From Spisula solida (Eukaryota; Mollusca; Bivalvia; Venerida; Mactridae), in the NCBI GenBank assembly GCA_947247005.1, contig OX365948.1:34600601-34664600 (forward strand): DNA of 64,000 nt, read 5' to 3'. The notes under the pieces were generated by a model. It saw nothing but the letters and a program-made list of their open reading frames with translations. It did not search any database and was not told the DNA's origin. This document shows positions 16,541 through 25,262 of this stretch, in pieces (position 1 is the first letter of the stretch; every line of letters starts with the position of its first letter). Both the position numbers and the translations under genes were made by a program.

Positions 16541-18349
16541 ATGAAGCGCAAACGCAAAGCTGTAACACAAGATGCTCCGGCTGTCAAATTGATGAAAGAT
16601 GAAAACAAAAACGCAAAATCGACGAATGACTTGTACTGGTCTTTTGACAATCCTGCCATACTTGGAAAAGGCTCTTTCGGTAACGTTCAAATTTGGTTCC
16701 ATCATTCCAAAACAAATCTTGTTGCTGCAAAAAATTTCAAAAGTGATCAAGATTACAAGCTAGAATTAGAACAGGTTCGTAACTTAGATCATGAGAATGT
16801 CATAAAATATATTCATTCTTTTGACGATAGACAAGTGATAATTTTTCCTCTATATACCAAAACCTTGGAGGAATTATTGACAAAGCATGCTGAAAATCAT
16901 TTTGGTGTTTCAGAAACGATGTTATCGTTGTTAATAAAAAATCTCAGTAATGCCCTGCAATATCTTGTTAGTCAATTACACATTGTACACAGAGACATAA
17001 AACCAGCAAACATTTTGTACAACGGTCAACGAAACACTTTTATATTGACAGATTTTGGTATGGCTGTAAGTTTCGATGAAACAACATTACTATACAATGC
17101 AATCTTAGGTGGCACGAAAGATTTTATCAATCCAAAACTACTACTTACACATGTTTTAAATGACACACCATCAGACTTACCAATCGAAATTGCGATTCAC
17201 ACAGAACTTTGGTCTGTTGCGGTAACATATTTCATGGCTGCAACTGGTCAACATCCCTTCAGAACTAAGATCCGTGATAAATGGATTAAACTAGCTGTGG
17301 AGAAAACGAAATCTTGTATTGCAATTGATGAAGAAGGTGAATACAAACACGAAATAGACGGTTATAACAGAATGTCTGATACGTTTAGAACAGAAACCTT
17401 GCAACCACTACTGAGATCAATGATGGATAATGAATACACGTTTGAACAATATTTCAAAGATGTATCATACCTTATGAAACCAAATATTGTCAAAATACTC
17501 GATATTGGAACATTTGAACTGCGTTGTGTCCACTGTGATTTTCACACGGATTGTGTTGAGAGTTTGATTGGAGTTAGAAATGAAAAAGATTCATTCTTCG
17601 TTTCTGACGGACACGTTTGTATATCGGTAAACAATAAGATCATGAAGACGGATAGTAGTTCTCCAATTGTAGTTTACAAACACGATGCTTTGCAAAATTC
17701 TGCTGATATGATAAATAAACTCAAATACAGATGGTTCAATATGGTGTACAAATACTTTGAGACACCCAGCAATAAGTATCCACAAAAACATTTAGTCGGT
17801 ATATTCAACAATGTCATCGAAACAATCGAAATATGTTTGGACTGTTTCAAGTACGTTGAGGAATCTATAACATTGTATAACGGCGTAATTGAAGAGAAGA
17901 AAAACGAAATAAAATATGTTTTCAGATGTTTTAATTTAGAGCGTGAGCAGTATTTTAGGTTACATTCACCGAATGAAAATTTCAAAACATTAATATCAGA
18001 AATGAAAAATAAACATGATCAACTTATGACCAACACTATTCATCTGAAACCTTTCGATTACACAAGGCGTCCGCAAGAAGTTGAAACGTTCAAGCTATAT
18101 GTTGAGTTACTTGAACAGAGTAAACTGTCGTCTTTACGCCAGAGTCATGTTACACAAATTGTTAGTGCAATGCGTATTGCAATAGATTCAACGCTTACTA
18201 ATGTGGTCAAACTTGTCGAAGCTTTTTCATTGTGGTATAAAGACATACATATACATCTTAATAATCTGACAGCATGTTTTGATGAAACAGAATTTGCTTT
18301 GAATAATTTGAACGAGCAGATTATAAACGAAATTCTTGCACTCGCATGA
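16541..18349 (+). CDS. Serine/threonine kinase resembling TBK1/IKK-epsilon
   Basis: The 602-aa protein starts with a basic KRKRK (possible nuclear signal), then a full kinase domain: glycine loop GKGSFG (42-47), Lys64 in VAAKNF, HRDIKPANIL (150-159), DFG (171-173) and LWSVAVTYFMAATGQHPF. The last block and the GTKDFINP segment after the activation loop look most like the IKK-related kinases TBK1/IKK-epsilon, as does the layout: after about residue 320 comes a smaller beta-type segment with CVHCDFHTDC and then a long helical C-terminus, matching the ubiquitin-like and scaffold/dimerisation domains of that family. By eye, the family's activating Ser position holds Ile, so regulation may differ. 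Catalytic residues appear intact. It is unlike the UL13 or US3 kinases of vertebrate herpesviruses. Confidence 0.8.
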   Translation: MKRKRKAVTQDAPAVKLMKDENKNAKSTNDLYWSFDNPAILGKGSFGNVQIWFHHSKTNLVAAKNFKSDQDYKLELEQVRNLDHENVIKYIHSFDDRQVIIFPLYTKTLEELLTKHAENHFGVSETMLSLLIKNLSNALQYLVSQLHIVHRDIKPANILYNGQRNTFILTDFGMAVSFDETTLLYNAILGGTKDFINPKLLLTHVLNDTPSDLPIEIAIHTELWSVAVTYFMAATGQHPFRTKIRDKWIKLAVEKTKSCIAIDEEGEYKHEIDGYNRMSDTFRTETLQPLLRSMMDNEYTFEQYFKDVSYLMKPNIVKILDIGTFELRCVHCDFHTDCVESLIGVRNEKDSFFVSDGHVCISVNNKIMKTDSSSPIVVYKHDALQNSADMINKLKYRWFNMVYKYFETPSNKYPQKHLVGIFNNVIETIEICLDCFKYVEESITLYNGVIEEKKNEIKYVFRCFNLEREQYFRLHSPNENFKTLISEMKNKHDQLMTNTIHLKPFDYTRRPQEVETFKLYVELLEQSKLSSLRQSHVTQIVSAMRIAIDSTLTNVVKLVEAFSLWYKDIHIHLNNLTACFDETEFALNNLNEQIINEILALA

Positions 18350-18356
18350 AACTGAG

Positions 18357-19283
18357 TTAGTCTTCTTTTTTCGTTTTGTTCTTGCTTTCTATACCCGTTA
18401 CTTCTGTTAGGAATGAAAATTTAATCACGATGTATATGAATATGAAAATAAATGTCATTATTGATGCTGGTTCTCTTTTCCTACTCACTGTCCTGTAATA
18501 CTCGACAATCCAACTTCCCACTAATGACAATACTGTTAAATGAGGCATAATGATCGATTTCGTAAATCTACGGTATTTGTAATCAAAATACCCAAACACA
18601 ATCAGGAAAAACATAACTCCAAGACTCAAAATAGATAACTGTGATGCACTGTTAATTCCGTTTTCTATCGCTACTGAGCGCATACCATATGTCAGTGTAA
18701 GAGTAAATATATTTAGTACTTGAGTAAACAGATAGTTGCCTAAAATTTGATAATTGATATATCTAAACCATCCTTTGTCAGTCATACTGTCGAGATTAAT
18801 TTCGTCTTGCGATTCATCAAATGATGACTCCACATCCAATGTTTGTGTTTCACCTTCTTCTACATTCAGTGCATCGTATTCATAAAAATCTCTTCTATAA
18901 CGCTTCCAAAAACAACACCAGTGTAAAAGTTTAGTAACTGGTTTAAAATGAGAGACAGTTACTGACGAGTAAGTGAATTTGAGGTAATATTTGTACGTAC
19001 AATACAAAATTAAACAGTACATGAACAACATAGTGAAGAACATACATAACTCGATTGAGAGAGTTGAATGCAAGATGTTATGTTTTAGGACCATAGCGTG
19101 TGCACCATTTATACCTAATGTGTAGAAGTGTAGTATGAAAACCATATACAGGGACAGTTTGTAAAAGTTAACAAATCGTTTAGAATTAAACAATCCATAA
19201 ACAATGAATATCAACGCGCTCAATGAGACGACCATATTATTTAGATATACCATCGATGACTTGAAATACATCAAATTTGACAT
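18357..19283 (-). CDS. Multi-pass membrane protein
   Basis: The 308-aa product (ATG 19283) has about seven or eight hydrophobic segments: near residues 13-31, 41-58, 75-94, 180-200, 213-231, 247-262 and 275-292. A charged, acidic loop (about 130-168, rich in Glu, Asp and Ser) sits between the first and second halves, and the C-terminal tail is basic (KNKTKKED). No signal peptide distinct from the first helix. Multi-spanning proteins in herpesviruses include glycoprotein M and GPCR-like proteins, but I see no diagnostic motif such as DRY. It converges on the kinase gene, with 7 bp between stops. Confidence 0.75.
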   Translation of the reverse strand: MSNLMYFKSSMVYLNNMVVSLSALIFIVYGLFNSKRFVNFYKLSLYMVFILHFYTLGINGAHAMVLKHNILHSTLSIELCMFFTMLFMYCLILYCTYKYYLKFTYSSVTVSHFKPVTKLLHWCCFWKRYRRDFYEYDALNVEEGETQTLDVESSFDESQDEINLDSMTDKGWFRYINYQILGNYLFTQVLNIFTLTLTYGMRSVAIENGINSASQLSILSLGVMFFLIVFGYFDYKYRRFTKSIIMPHLTVLSLVGSWIVEYYRTVSRKREPASIMTFIFIFIYIVIKFSFLTEVTGIESKNKTKKED

Positions 19284-19342
19284 TTTAGCTTAAGATTTTA
19301 TTGACAATATAAATTTAGGGTGATATTAAATAGAAATAAAAA

Positions 19343-21169
19343 TCACTTCCAGTAACATTTCAGCATGTGATGAACAAAAGCGTCTTTTTGAATCGTCATG
19401 TTTTTACCACCAGTTTTGAAACTGGGGATGAAATATTTTTTGAAATTAGAAGACATAGAAAGAGCCGATTCAGGATTTTCACTAATCTGATATAATAAAG
19501 TTTGTGTACCAACAACCTCGTCTTTCCATATTGCTACCACGGATTTCGAATTGAACGATGTATCGGTTTTCAATGAACATTTATGTGTTTCAATCGCGTA
19601 CTGTATACAATCTTTGTTCAAAAATGAAAACTTATATTTGTCTAAATCCACACATCTCCACGGTAAAACTATTGTCTCGTCAGTGTCTTCAGTTTTCCTT
19701 ACTTCCGAAATCAACCGTTGTGCTTCTGATGACATTAGTAAAATAGTTTTTTGATCATCTGACAATACCATGCGTGGATTTTGCACACCGTCTGGTATAG
19801 AAGTGTATTTTATACTGCTGTCTAAGTCATTGATAAGTTTGATTTCTCCAACAGTATGTTGATCCTTAATGAAGAACAATGTGTCTTTTAACGTACAGTA
19901 TCGATTGTCTCGCAAATAAGGAATAATCTCTAGTACAGCTTCAGGTACATATAATGTACACCATGAGTTTCCATTATAGTACCTTGCAGGACACTCGTTT
20001 TTGGGATCAATGTTTAATATAACGTGTGGTAAGTTGTAATCCCCGGACAGATGATGTGCGTTTTCTTTACAAAAAACAAGCTTAGATAAAAATGATTTCA
20101 ATTGTTCGTGAGCAGACGTTGATCCATTTATTTTTAAGGTTTTTAAAACTTGTATACTTGCTTTGTACAATTCTGACTTGACATATGTATAAGGTTCTGA
20201 TTTAACACTCAAATTGATATTGTTGATAAAACTCATTGCTTCGAATAAAGGAACGTTTTTCAAATTGATCAAAATTTTGTCTTTTAGAGATTGAATCGAC
20301 CATAGCATTGCAAAATCATAAAGCTCGGTGTTGAGACACGGGTTAAAAGATGTTTTAGTCATAAACGATTTTAAGTGATCTAATCCACTTATTGTTAAAT
20401 CTGTGCGAAGCGTTTTTCCACAAAACTCCGACAAATCCTTGGATTTACTTCTGATTACTAAATACGGGATTGAAATAAGATTCTTTCCAGTCTTGTCTAG
20501 AAAGGAAACGCAATATTTAGGATCAAATAAAGAGAGTGACTCTGTGCTGAAGTCGTCTACATTATAATCGGTTTGCTCACAATATACATCTGCTTCAGCA
20601 CTGAGATCTCGATTATACTCTTTGACCGGCTTGAATATGGTTTCTTTTAAAACGCCACAGTACTTCTTAAACATCACAATTGCATAAGAGCTATATTTCA
20701 TTTTATCATCCCACTTCAATGGTGGTATCACAACAGGTTTCTGTACCTTTGAATCATATAGAACAATGTTTGTCTGACACATATCAGCTGCTACATAAGC
20801 GTCTATGATAGTGGCAGGTTTGTGTAAGATCTTTTCGTATTTCATATAATCGTATATGTTCGCCGAGTTGTCATCTATCGGTTTGAATTCTTGAAATATT
20901 TTGTCAAATTCATCCGATTTATCGGCTGCATGTTTCAATATCGCATCATGACATAAATCAAAGTTGTCTTCATTGCCAAAAATATACATTGACATTGATC
21001 TATAAAAACTGTCATCGAGCGACAGTAGGAATTCTGTTTTCAGAGGTTTATCAGTATCTACATGAAAGTATTTTATACCCTGGTATCGCGTTTTGTTTGA
21101 CATTTCCCATAGTCGTTTACCTAAATAATAACGCTGATAATACGTTATGGGCATAGGAAGAATATCCAT
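19343..21169 (-). CDS. 608-aa protein with degenerate OTU-like region
   Basis: Residues about 45-165 resemble the OTU cysteine-protease fold: a LDDSFYRSMSMYIFGNEDN segment occupies the place of the Asp-Gly-Asn-Cys-Leu-Phe catalytic helix, followed by a DAYVAADMCQTNIVLYD stretch typical of the fold core. The catalytic Cys position appears to be Ser or Asp, so deubiquitinase activity is doubtful. The C-terminal 400 residues are not recognised. It is head-to-head with another OTU-like gene (21264), with a 94-bp shared promoter gap, and related to the tandem OTU-like protein at 29155-32562. The assignment is by pattern only. Confidence 0.7.
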   Translation of the reverse strand: MDILPMPITYYQRYYLGKRLWEMSNKTRYQGIKYFHVDTDKPLKTEFLLSLDDSFYRSMSMYIFGNEDNFDLCHDAILKHAADKSDEFDKIFQEFKPIDDNSANIYDYMKYEKILHKPATIIDAYVAADMCQTNIVLYDSKVQKPVVIPPLKWDDKMKYSSYAIVMFKKYCGVLKETIFKPVKEYNRDLSAEADVYCEQTDYNVDDFSTESLSLFDPKYCVSFLDKTGKNLISIPYLVIRSKSKDLSEFCGKTLRTDLTISGLDHLKSFMTKTSFNPCLNTELYDFAMLWSIQSLKDKILINLKNVPLFEAMSFINNINLSVKSEPYTYVKSELYKASIQVLKTLKINGSTSAHEQLKSFLSKLVFCKENAHHLSGDYNLPHVILNIDPKNECPARYYNGNSWCTLYVPEAVLEIIPYLRDNRYCTLKDTLFFIKDQHTVGEIKLINDLDSSIKYTSIPDGVQNPRMVLSDDQKTILLMSSEAQRLISEVRKTEDTDETIVLPWRCVDLDKYKFSFLNKDCIQYAIETHKCSLKTDTSFNSKSVVAIWKDEVVGTQTLLYQISENPESALSMSSNFKKYFIPSFKTGGKNMTIQKDAFVHHMLKCYWK

Positions 21170-21224
21170 CGTTTAGGGTTTTCTAATGAAAAAGTACGTC
21201 TCAATTCATTAAATAGTTTTTTTC

Positions 21225-21232
21225 TATATAAG
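21225..21232 (+). promoter_or_regulatory. TATA box for the gene starting at 21264
   Basis: TATATAAG sits 32-39 nt upstream of the ATG at 21264, in the divergent gap with the minus-strand gene starting at 21169. Its position argues for 21264 rather than the TTG at 21240 as the start. Confidence 0.5.
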
Positions 21233-21263
21233 TACGAAATTGGGTTTTCAGCAAGCACAAACC

Positions 21264-22079
21264 ATGTATCGAATACTTTTCGCAGCTGATTTGCAAAAAC
21301 TTGCAAAAGACAAACTCGGCATCGATACAAAATCACCATTCCATGTTTTGGACGGTCAAATAACAATTGTTCGTGCGGAAAATCTGTTTCAGTGTTTGTC
21401 CTACGCTATCACAGGGTCGTACAAATTTGAAAACATTGTCCAAAGCAAGATTATCAAATTCATCCAAGAGACACAACCTTCTTTTGACAACCCATTCCTT
21501 GTGTTAGAATCTGCTGCAGAATATCTGCAAACGAACATAATTTTGTTGGAACCAAGAACCGATGGATCGTACAAGCCGAAACCAGTAATGCCAACAAGCC
21601 TAGCCACAAAAAAATCCATATTTGTTGCTGAATACCCAGAAAGTTCAAATTCCAAAAATTGCAAATACCATGCAGTCAAATCTGTACCATACAGCGAAAA
21701 AGATCAGACTTTGTTTTTGACATCGTTTGTTACAAATAACGTTTCACAAGAACTATTTAGAAATATCAGTAACCACATTGGTTTACCGGAGCACATGTGT
21801 ATGCGAATATTTGATTACAAATTATACTCTACAAATGATCATTTGAGAGCATTGTTAGAAAAGTGGCTGAGCACAGCCAGCAAAATTTGTAGCAAAAATA
21901 AAGTTAAACCGATTCACGTTTTTGGTCGAGCACTTTTGAATGTGGGTGAACAAGGAAAGTTTTTCAAATTGCTACCGATGCTAGAGGAAAGGAAATTTGT
22001 CATTGGTGAGGACAAATTGTTGGGATTTGTTAGTTGGCAAATCGCTAGAGAATATTTCAAATTCTATCATGTTCCATAA
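21264..22079 (+). CDS. 271-aa protein with degenerate OTU-like domain
   Basis: The frame opens at a TTG (21240) but the first ATG, 21264, is placed correctly behind a TATA box. Residues about 37-150 match the OTU pattern: RAENLFQCLSYAITGS takes the place of the catalytic helix, an AAEYLQTNIILLE segment follows, and YHAVKSV carries a possible catalytic-type His. The usual Cys of the DGNC motif is replaced by Asn or Leu; a Cys occurs four residues later. It may be an inactive ubiquitin-binding or structural OTU-like protein. It is paralogous in style to the divergent 608-aa gene and the 1135-aa gene. Confidence 0.65.
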   Translation: MYRILFAADLQKLAKDKLGIDTKSPFHVLDGQITIVRAENLFQCLSYAITGSYKFENIVQSKIIKFIQETQPSFDNPFLVLESAAEYLQTNIILLEPRTDGSYKPKPVMPTSLATKKSIFVAEYPESSNSKNCKYHAVKSVPYSEKDQTLFLTSFVTNNVSQELFRNISNHIGLPEHMCMRIFDYKLYSTNDHLRALLEKWLSTASKICSKNKVKPIHVFGRALLNVGEQGKFFKLLPMLEERKFVIGEDKLLGFVSWQIAREYFKFYHVP

Positions 22080-22109
22080 CTTACAAAAATAACAAGAATT
22101 GTATACTAT

Positions 22110-22442
22110 TCAAAATAAATCTATTTTGTTCATATCAACATTTTCTATTTCTTTCTGTGTTCGTCTATTTGCTTTTTTCCTTGCTCGTTTTACATTCATA
22201 TTAGGTACTGAATGATTTTCTGCGAAGTTGTCCGTCCTCCGTTTGCGCGAGTTAGACTGTGAATGTGATTGGAACGACTTCAAATACGGCGATAGTTTTG
22301 AAGCTTCAATCAGTACATAAACACAGTTTGCTCTTGTACGATCTATCGGAATCCAATACATTTTGTAGTTAGGGTGTTCTATTGTAATGCACCAACAAAA
22401 GTGTCGACGAGAGGCACATTTTTTTGACTGAAGGCGTACCAA
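22110..22442 (-). CDS. Basic protein segment, probable downstream part of a frameshifted gene
   Basis: This frame has no ATG before codon 28 (it opens at a TTG after an in-frame TGA). Its product contains CWC and Cys-rich residues early, then a strongly basic C-terminal half (SRKRR, KRARKKANRR), which suggests nuclear localisation or nucleic acid binding. The frame overlaps a second minus-strand frame (22379-22558) around a run of seven A residues on the coding strand (22419-22425). The likeliest reading is that the two frames belong to one gene joined by a -1 shift at this run, or interrupted by an indel there. I do not know the family. Confidence 0.5.
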   Translation of the reverse strand: MVRLQSKKCASRRHFCWCITIEHPNYKMYWIPIDRTRANCVYVLIEASKLSPYLKSFQSHSQSNSRKRRTDNFAENHSVPNMNVKRARKKANRRTQKEIENVDMNKIDLF

Positions 22443-22558
22443 TATAAATCAATATCTGCTTCTAAGTCAGGAATAAACGATGAAGGATCTTTCATATATA
22501 CCTGCATTTTTCTATGCACAATGCATGAACTACGATCCGAGTGTGTTGTATCACTCAT
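22379..22558 (-). CDS. Short 59-codon frame, probable upstream part of the frameshifted gene
   Basis: An ATG at 22558 opens 59 codons that end at a TAG at 22379-22381. It is in a different frame from, and overlaps, the basic ORF at 22110-22442. It is acidic and aromatic just before the A7 run, whereas after the run the other frame gives the more protein-like sequence. The next ATGs in frame are at 22507 and 22495. Together with the lack of an ATG in the downstream frame, this suggests one gene with a programmed or accidental shift. Confidence 0.4.
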   Translation of the reverse strand: MSDTTHSDRSSCIVHRKMQVYMKDPSSFIPDLEADIDLYWYAFSQKNVPLVDTFVGALQ

Positions 22559-22611
22559 TTTTTATGAATATTTGCCTACAACTATTGTTTTTTGAACGAT
22601 ATAGTTTTTTT

Positions 22612-24714
22612 TCAGTCCACTTTCGACCAGCAACCTAATGATATCCAATTTGATTTTTTCACAGACATTGTATATGTTAGAGCGAGATAAATACTCATAA
22701 CGAGTGCTACCACCAAGTCATCCGTCGAATGTATACTTTTACCACTGAACTTCTTCTCCTGTGGACAAAACTTAAAATCTTCTAGGTTTTGACGCAGATA
22801 CTCGATTTCGTTTTTGCCTTGTTCGTTTAAATGAAATGAATGTAAAACATTCGAAAACCATATCAGCTTTTCATTGATGTACTGTATAATTTGAGAAAAT
22901 ATCGTAAACTTGTTTAACAAAGTATAACCGGCTCGTTTACTCAATTCCTTTGTTATTCCATTTACTGCTGGGGTATAATACATATATACCTCTGTTTTAC
23001 TTTGTCTGAGGAATGACTTTAATTTATCATAGATCAAAACGCAGTTGTTTCTCTGGGCATTGTTTTCAACAGCAACGAAAAATGCTCTTGTAACTGGTTT
23101 GATTTCTCCATCACATGTTCGTTTTTTCGAAGTAGCCCTTGAAATGTGATGAATGCATCGAATAAGCATTTTCACCATAATTTCGTCAGCCTTTCCTAGT
23201 TCATCAGATTCTATAAATTTATGATCAAGGTACAATACGCATGGTGTCTGTTCCTTTGTCATTGCACTAGCTACAAGTCCTATTCCACTAGTGAGTGAAT
23301 CGCAATAACTTGGATCGAGATACAGGAATATATGTTCAACGCAAGTCGAATCGTCGATTGTGTTCACGTTACATTTCATATAGGTTAGAAATCTGTCTGA
23401 AAATGGACATAATTTTGCACCCATATTGTTAAAATTATGTGTTACTGGTACAATACCAAGTTCGTCTTCGTAACTTGTTTTTGACTGAGACAACAAATTT
23501 GTTAAGAACCTGTTTGATTCGTTTATGGTGATATGCTCGGGCTTGTAAAATATCATTCGTGGACAGGCGGGATATTTTCCAGCATATTTCAAATGTTCCG
23601 GATTATTACAAAAGTAGCTTATATCGTAAAAATTGATATCAGCTCTGCATTGAAGGTTTCGCGTAATTTCACCCATTGCTTCTACCTTGTGATTTACTGG
23701 CGAAGTTAAGAAAATGATTTTGTTATTAGCTTTTTGTCCGTGAGCCAGAATTGCTCCAAATCTGTTTTTGTTTATCGATGCTGCTTCGTCCACAATGAGA
23801 ATGTCCAAATCATCACCTCTTAAAGCGTTATCGTTTCTTGCACTTTTGAATTTCGCAAAACAATGTAAATCATCATCGTTGCCAGTTTTAAATGATCTAT
23901 TACGATTACCAGTTAGACATTGAACTACAACTGAATCCGTGGGGGTCATAATATTATATCGTGTCTGAGTTTGTTGTTCGCTCATTGACTTACATTTATC
24001 TATAACTGTACTTTTAACGTTTTGAGCCAAATCTTTCGTGTGACAGTAATAACCAACTTTGATACCAACAGGAGTGTTGGTGAACAACAACGTAGCAATA
24101 CCGTCTATGGTCTGTTTTGTTTTACCGTGTCGTCGTGGTATTTTAGCATAAGCATATTTGTTTGCATATACGTCCGTTGTTTTAGTGAGAAATGTTTCAT
24201 TGATTTCCCATCCCATAAACTTTTTACACATAGCTAATGTGATCGGTATACGCAACAAATTTTCTTTTTTCAACAAGAAAAATACTAGTTCATAAATGAA
24301 AGATTTTTGAAACATTTCCAAATAAATGTCGTCGTAGGTAGCAGACTTATGATACAAGAAAAGTGTATCAATATAATTAGGCTTGTGCTGCAGTACTTCA
24401 GTTATCACTTCTTTCACAGATCTTTCTTTATTAGATTCTCTAGTCAGGTACAGATTGTTAAACAACTTACCAGCGTTATTGTAAAAATTAACAGGTCGAA
24501 GAAAATCGTCCGATCGTTTTAAAAATAACGTTTCCCACACATGTGCTTCTTCTTTGAACATCGTATCACCCAGTAAATTGGAATGAAACGGTAGCTGACC
24601 CCATAGTACAGTACTAAAACTACTATCGAAATCAATGTCATTTTGAGAAGAATAACCAATCCATTCGTAAAGTGGAAAATTTACTATTCGATTATTATAG
24701 TCAATGATATACAT
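22612..24714 (-). CDS. Large terminase subunit (DNA-packaging ATPase/nuclease)
   Basis: The 700-aa protein (ATG 24714) has the herpesvirus/tailed-phage terminase layout. The ATPase shows Walker A PRRHGKT (193-199), Walker B LIVDEA (306-311) with the catalytic Glu, and a coupling FLTSP (335-339). The RNase H-like nuclease shows YLDPSY (D467), VAVENN (E550) and STDDLVVAL (D665/D666), the three acidic positions that bind metal. It cuts concatemers and drives DNA into the capsid through the portal. In vertebrate herpesviruses the gene is spliced; here it is one uninterrupted frame. Full length for the family. Confidence 0.92.
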   Translation of the reverse strand: MYIIDYNNRIVNFPLYEWIGYSSQNDIDFDSSFSTVLWGQLPFHSNLLGDTMFKEEAHVWETLFLKRSDDFLRPVNFYNNAGKLFNNLYLTRESNKERSVKEVITEVLQHKPNYIDTLFLYHKSATYDDIYLEMFQKSFIYELVFFLLKKENLLRIPITLAMCKKFMGWEINETFLTKTTDVYANKYAYAKIPRRHGKTKQTIDGIATLLFTNTPVGIKVGYYCHTKDLAQNVKSTVIDKCKSMSEQQTQTRYNIMTPTDSVVVQCLTGNRNRSFKTGNDDDLHCFAKFKSARNDNALRGDDLDILIVDEAASINKNRFGAILAHGQKANNKIIFLTSPVNHKVEAMGEITRNLQCRADINFYDISYFCNNPEHLKYAGKYPACPRMIFYKPEHITINESNRFLTNLLSQSKTSYEDELGIVPVTHNFNNMGAKLCPFSDRFLTYMKCNVNTIDDSTCVEHIFLYLDPSYCDSLTSGIGLVASAMTKEQTPCVLYLDHKFIESDELGKADEIMVKMLIRCIHHISRATSKKRTCDGEIKPVTRAFFVAVENNAQRNNCVLIYDKLKSFLRQSKTEVYMYYTPAVNGITKELSKRAGYTLLNKFTIFSQIIQYINEKLIWFSNVLHSFHLNEQGKNEIEYLRQNLEDFKFCPQEKKFSGKSIHSTDDLVVALVMSIYLALTYTMSVKKSNWISLGCWSKVD

Positions 24715-24766
24715 GACAATAAACTATACAGAAAAGAACATATCGATAATTTGTACATATAGTATT

Positions 24767-25216
24767 TTATTGTTGAATTTTCGACAGTACATCCTCGTCC
24801 AATTTCTTGCCATATGGTATCACTTGGTATTTCACAAAATGTCCTGGGAAAATACCACGCATGAGTCCGCCGTAAGTTTTCAGTAGATAGTCTTCAACGC
24901 ATTGTTTCCATTTCGGAAAATTTATGTCAAAACCATTTTGGTATATAATGTTCAATTCTTCTATGAAATACAACTGACTCAACAGATAATTGTAGTTTCT
25001 TGTATATTGATTCGTTTGACATTTCTTGATCTGTATTGTTGTATTGTGTGGAGAATACAACGTAAAATAGTTGTTGATTACTTGCTCGAGTTGATCATGA
25101 ACACAATCGTTCATTTCTTCTGACATGTCTTTCATTCTGCAACAACCACGATCTAATTGCTGCTGTACCTCCGAATCAAATGAGAAATTATCCTTGTTGC
25201 AGTCTGGACAATACAT
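24767..25216 (-). CDS. Unknown 149-aa protein with Cys pairs
   Basis: An ATG at 25216 begins MYCPDCNKD; a CC pair follows near residues 25-26. The N-terminal CPDC and CC could bind zinc. The rest is helical with aromatic residues. It lies between a large unknown gene and the terminase gene on the same strand, so it may be a packaging or capsid accessory protein, but that is only positional. No family recognised. Confidence 0.65.
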   Translation of the reverse strand: MYCPDCNKDNFSFDSEVQQQLDRGCCRMKDMSEEMNDCVHDQLEQVINNYFTLYSPHNTTIQIKKCQTNQYTRNYNYLLSQLYFIEELNIIYQNGFDINFPKWKQCVEDYLLKTYGGLMRGIFPGHFVKYQVIPYGKKLDEDVLSKIQQ

Positions 25217-25262
25217 CTTGTCTCGGTGAAATCTGAACTTGAAATGATCCTGTTACTGTATG

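Noticed and set aside
16541..18349. Orthologue of UL13 or US3 herpesvirus kinases
   Set aside because: The domain layout with a long C-terminal helical region and the sequence after the activation loop fit TBK1/IKK-related kinases better.
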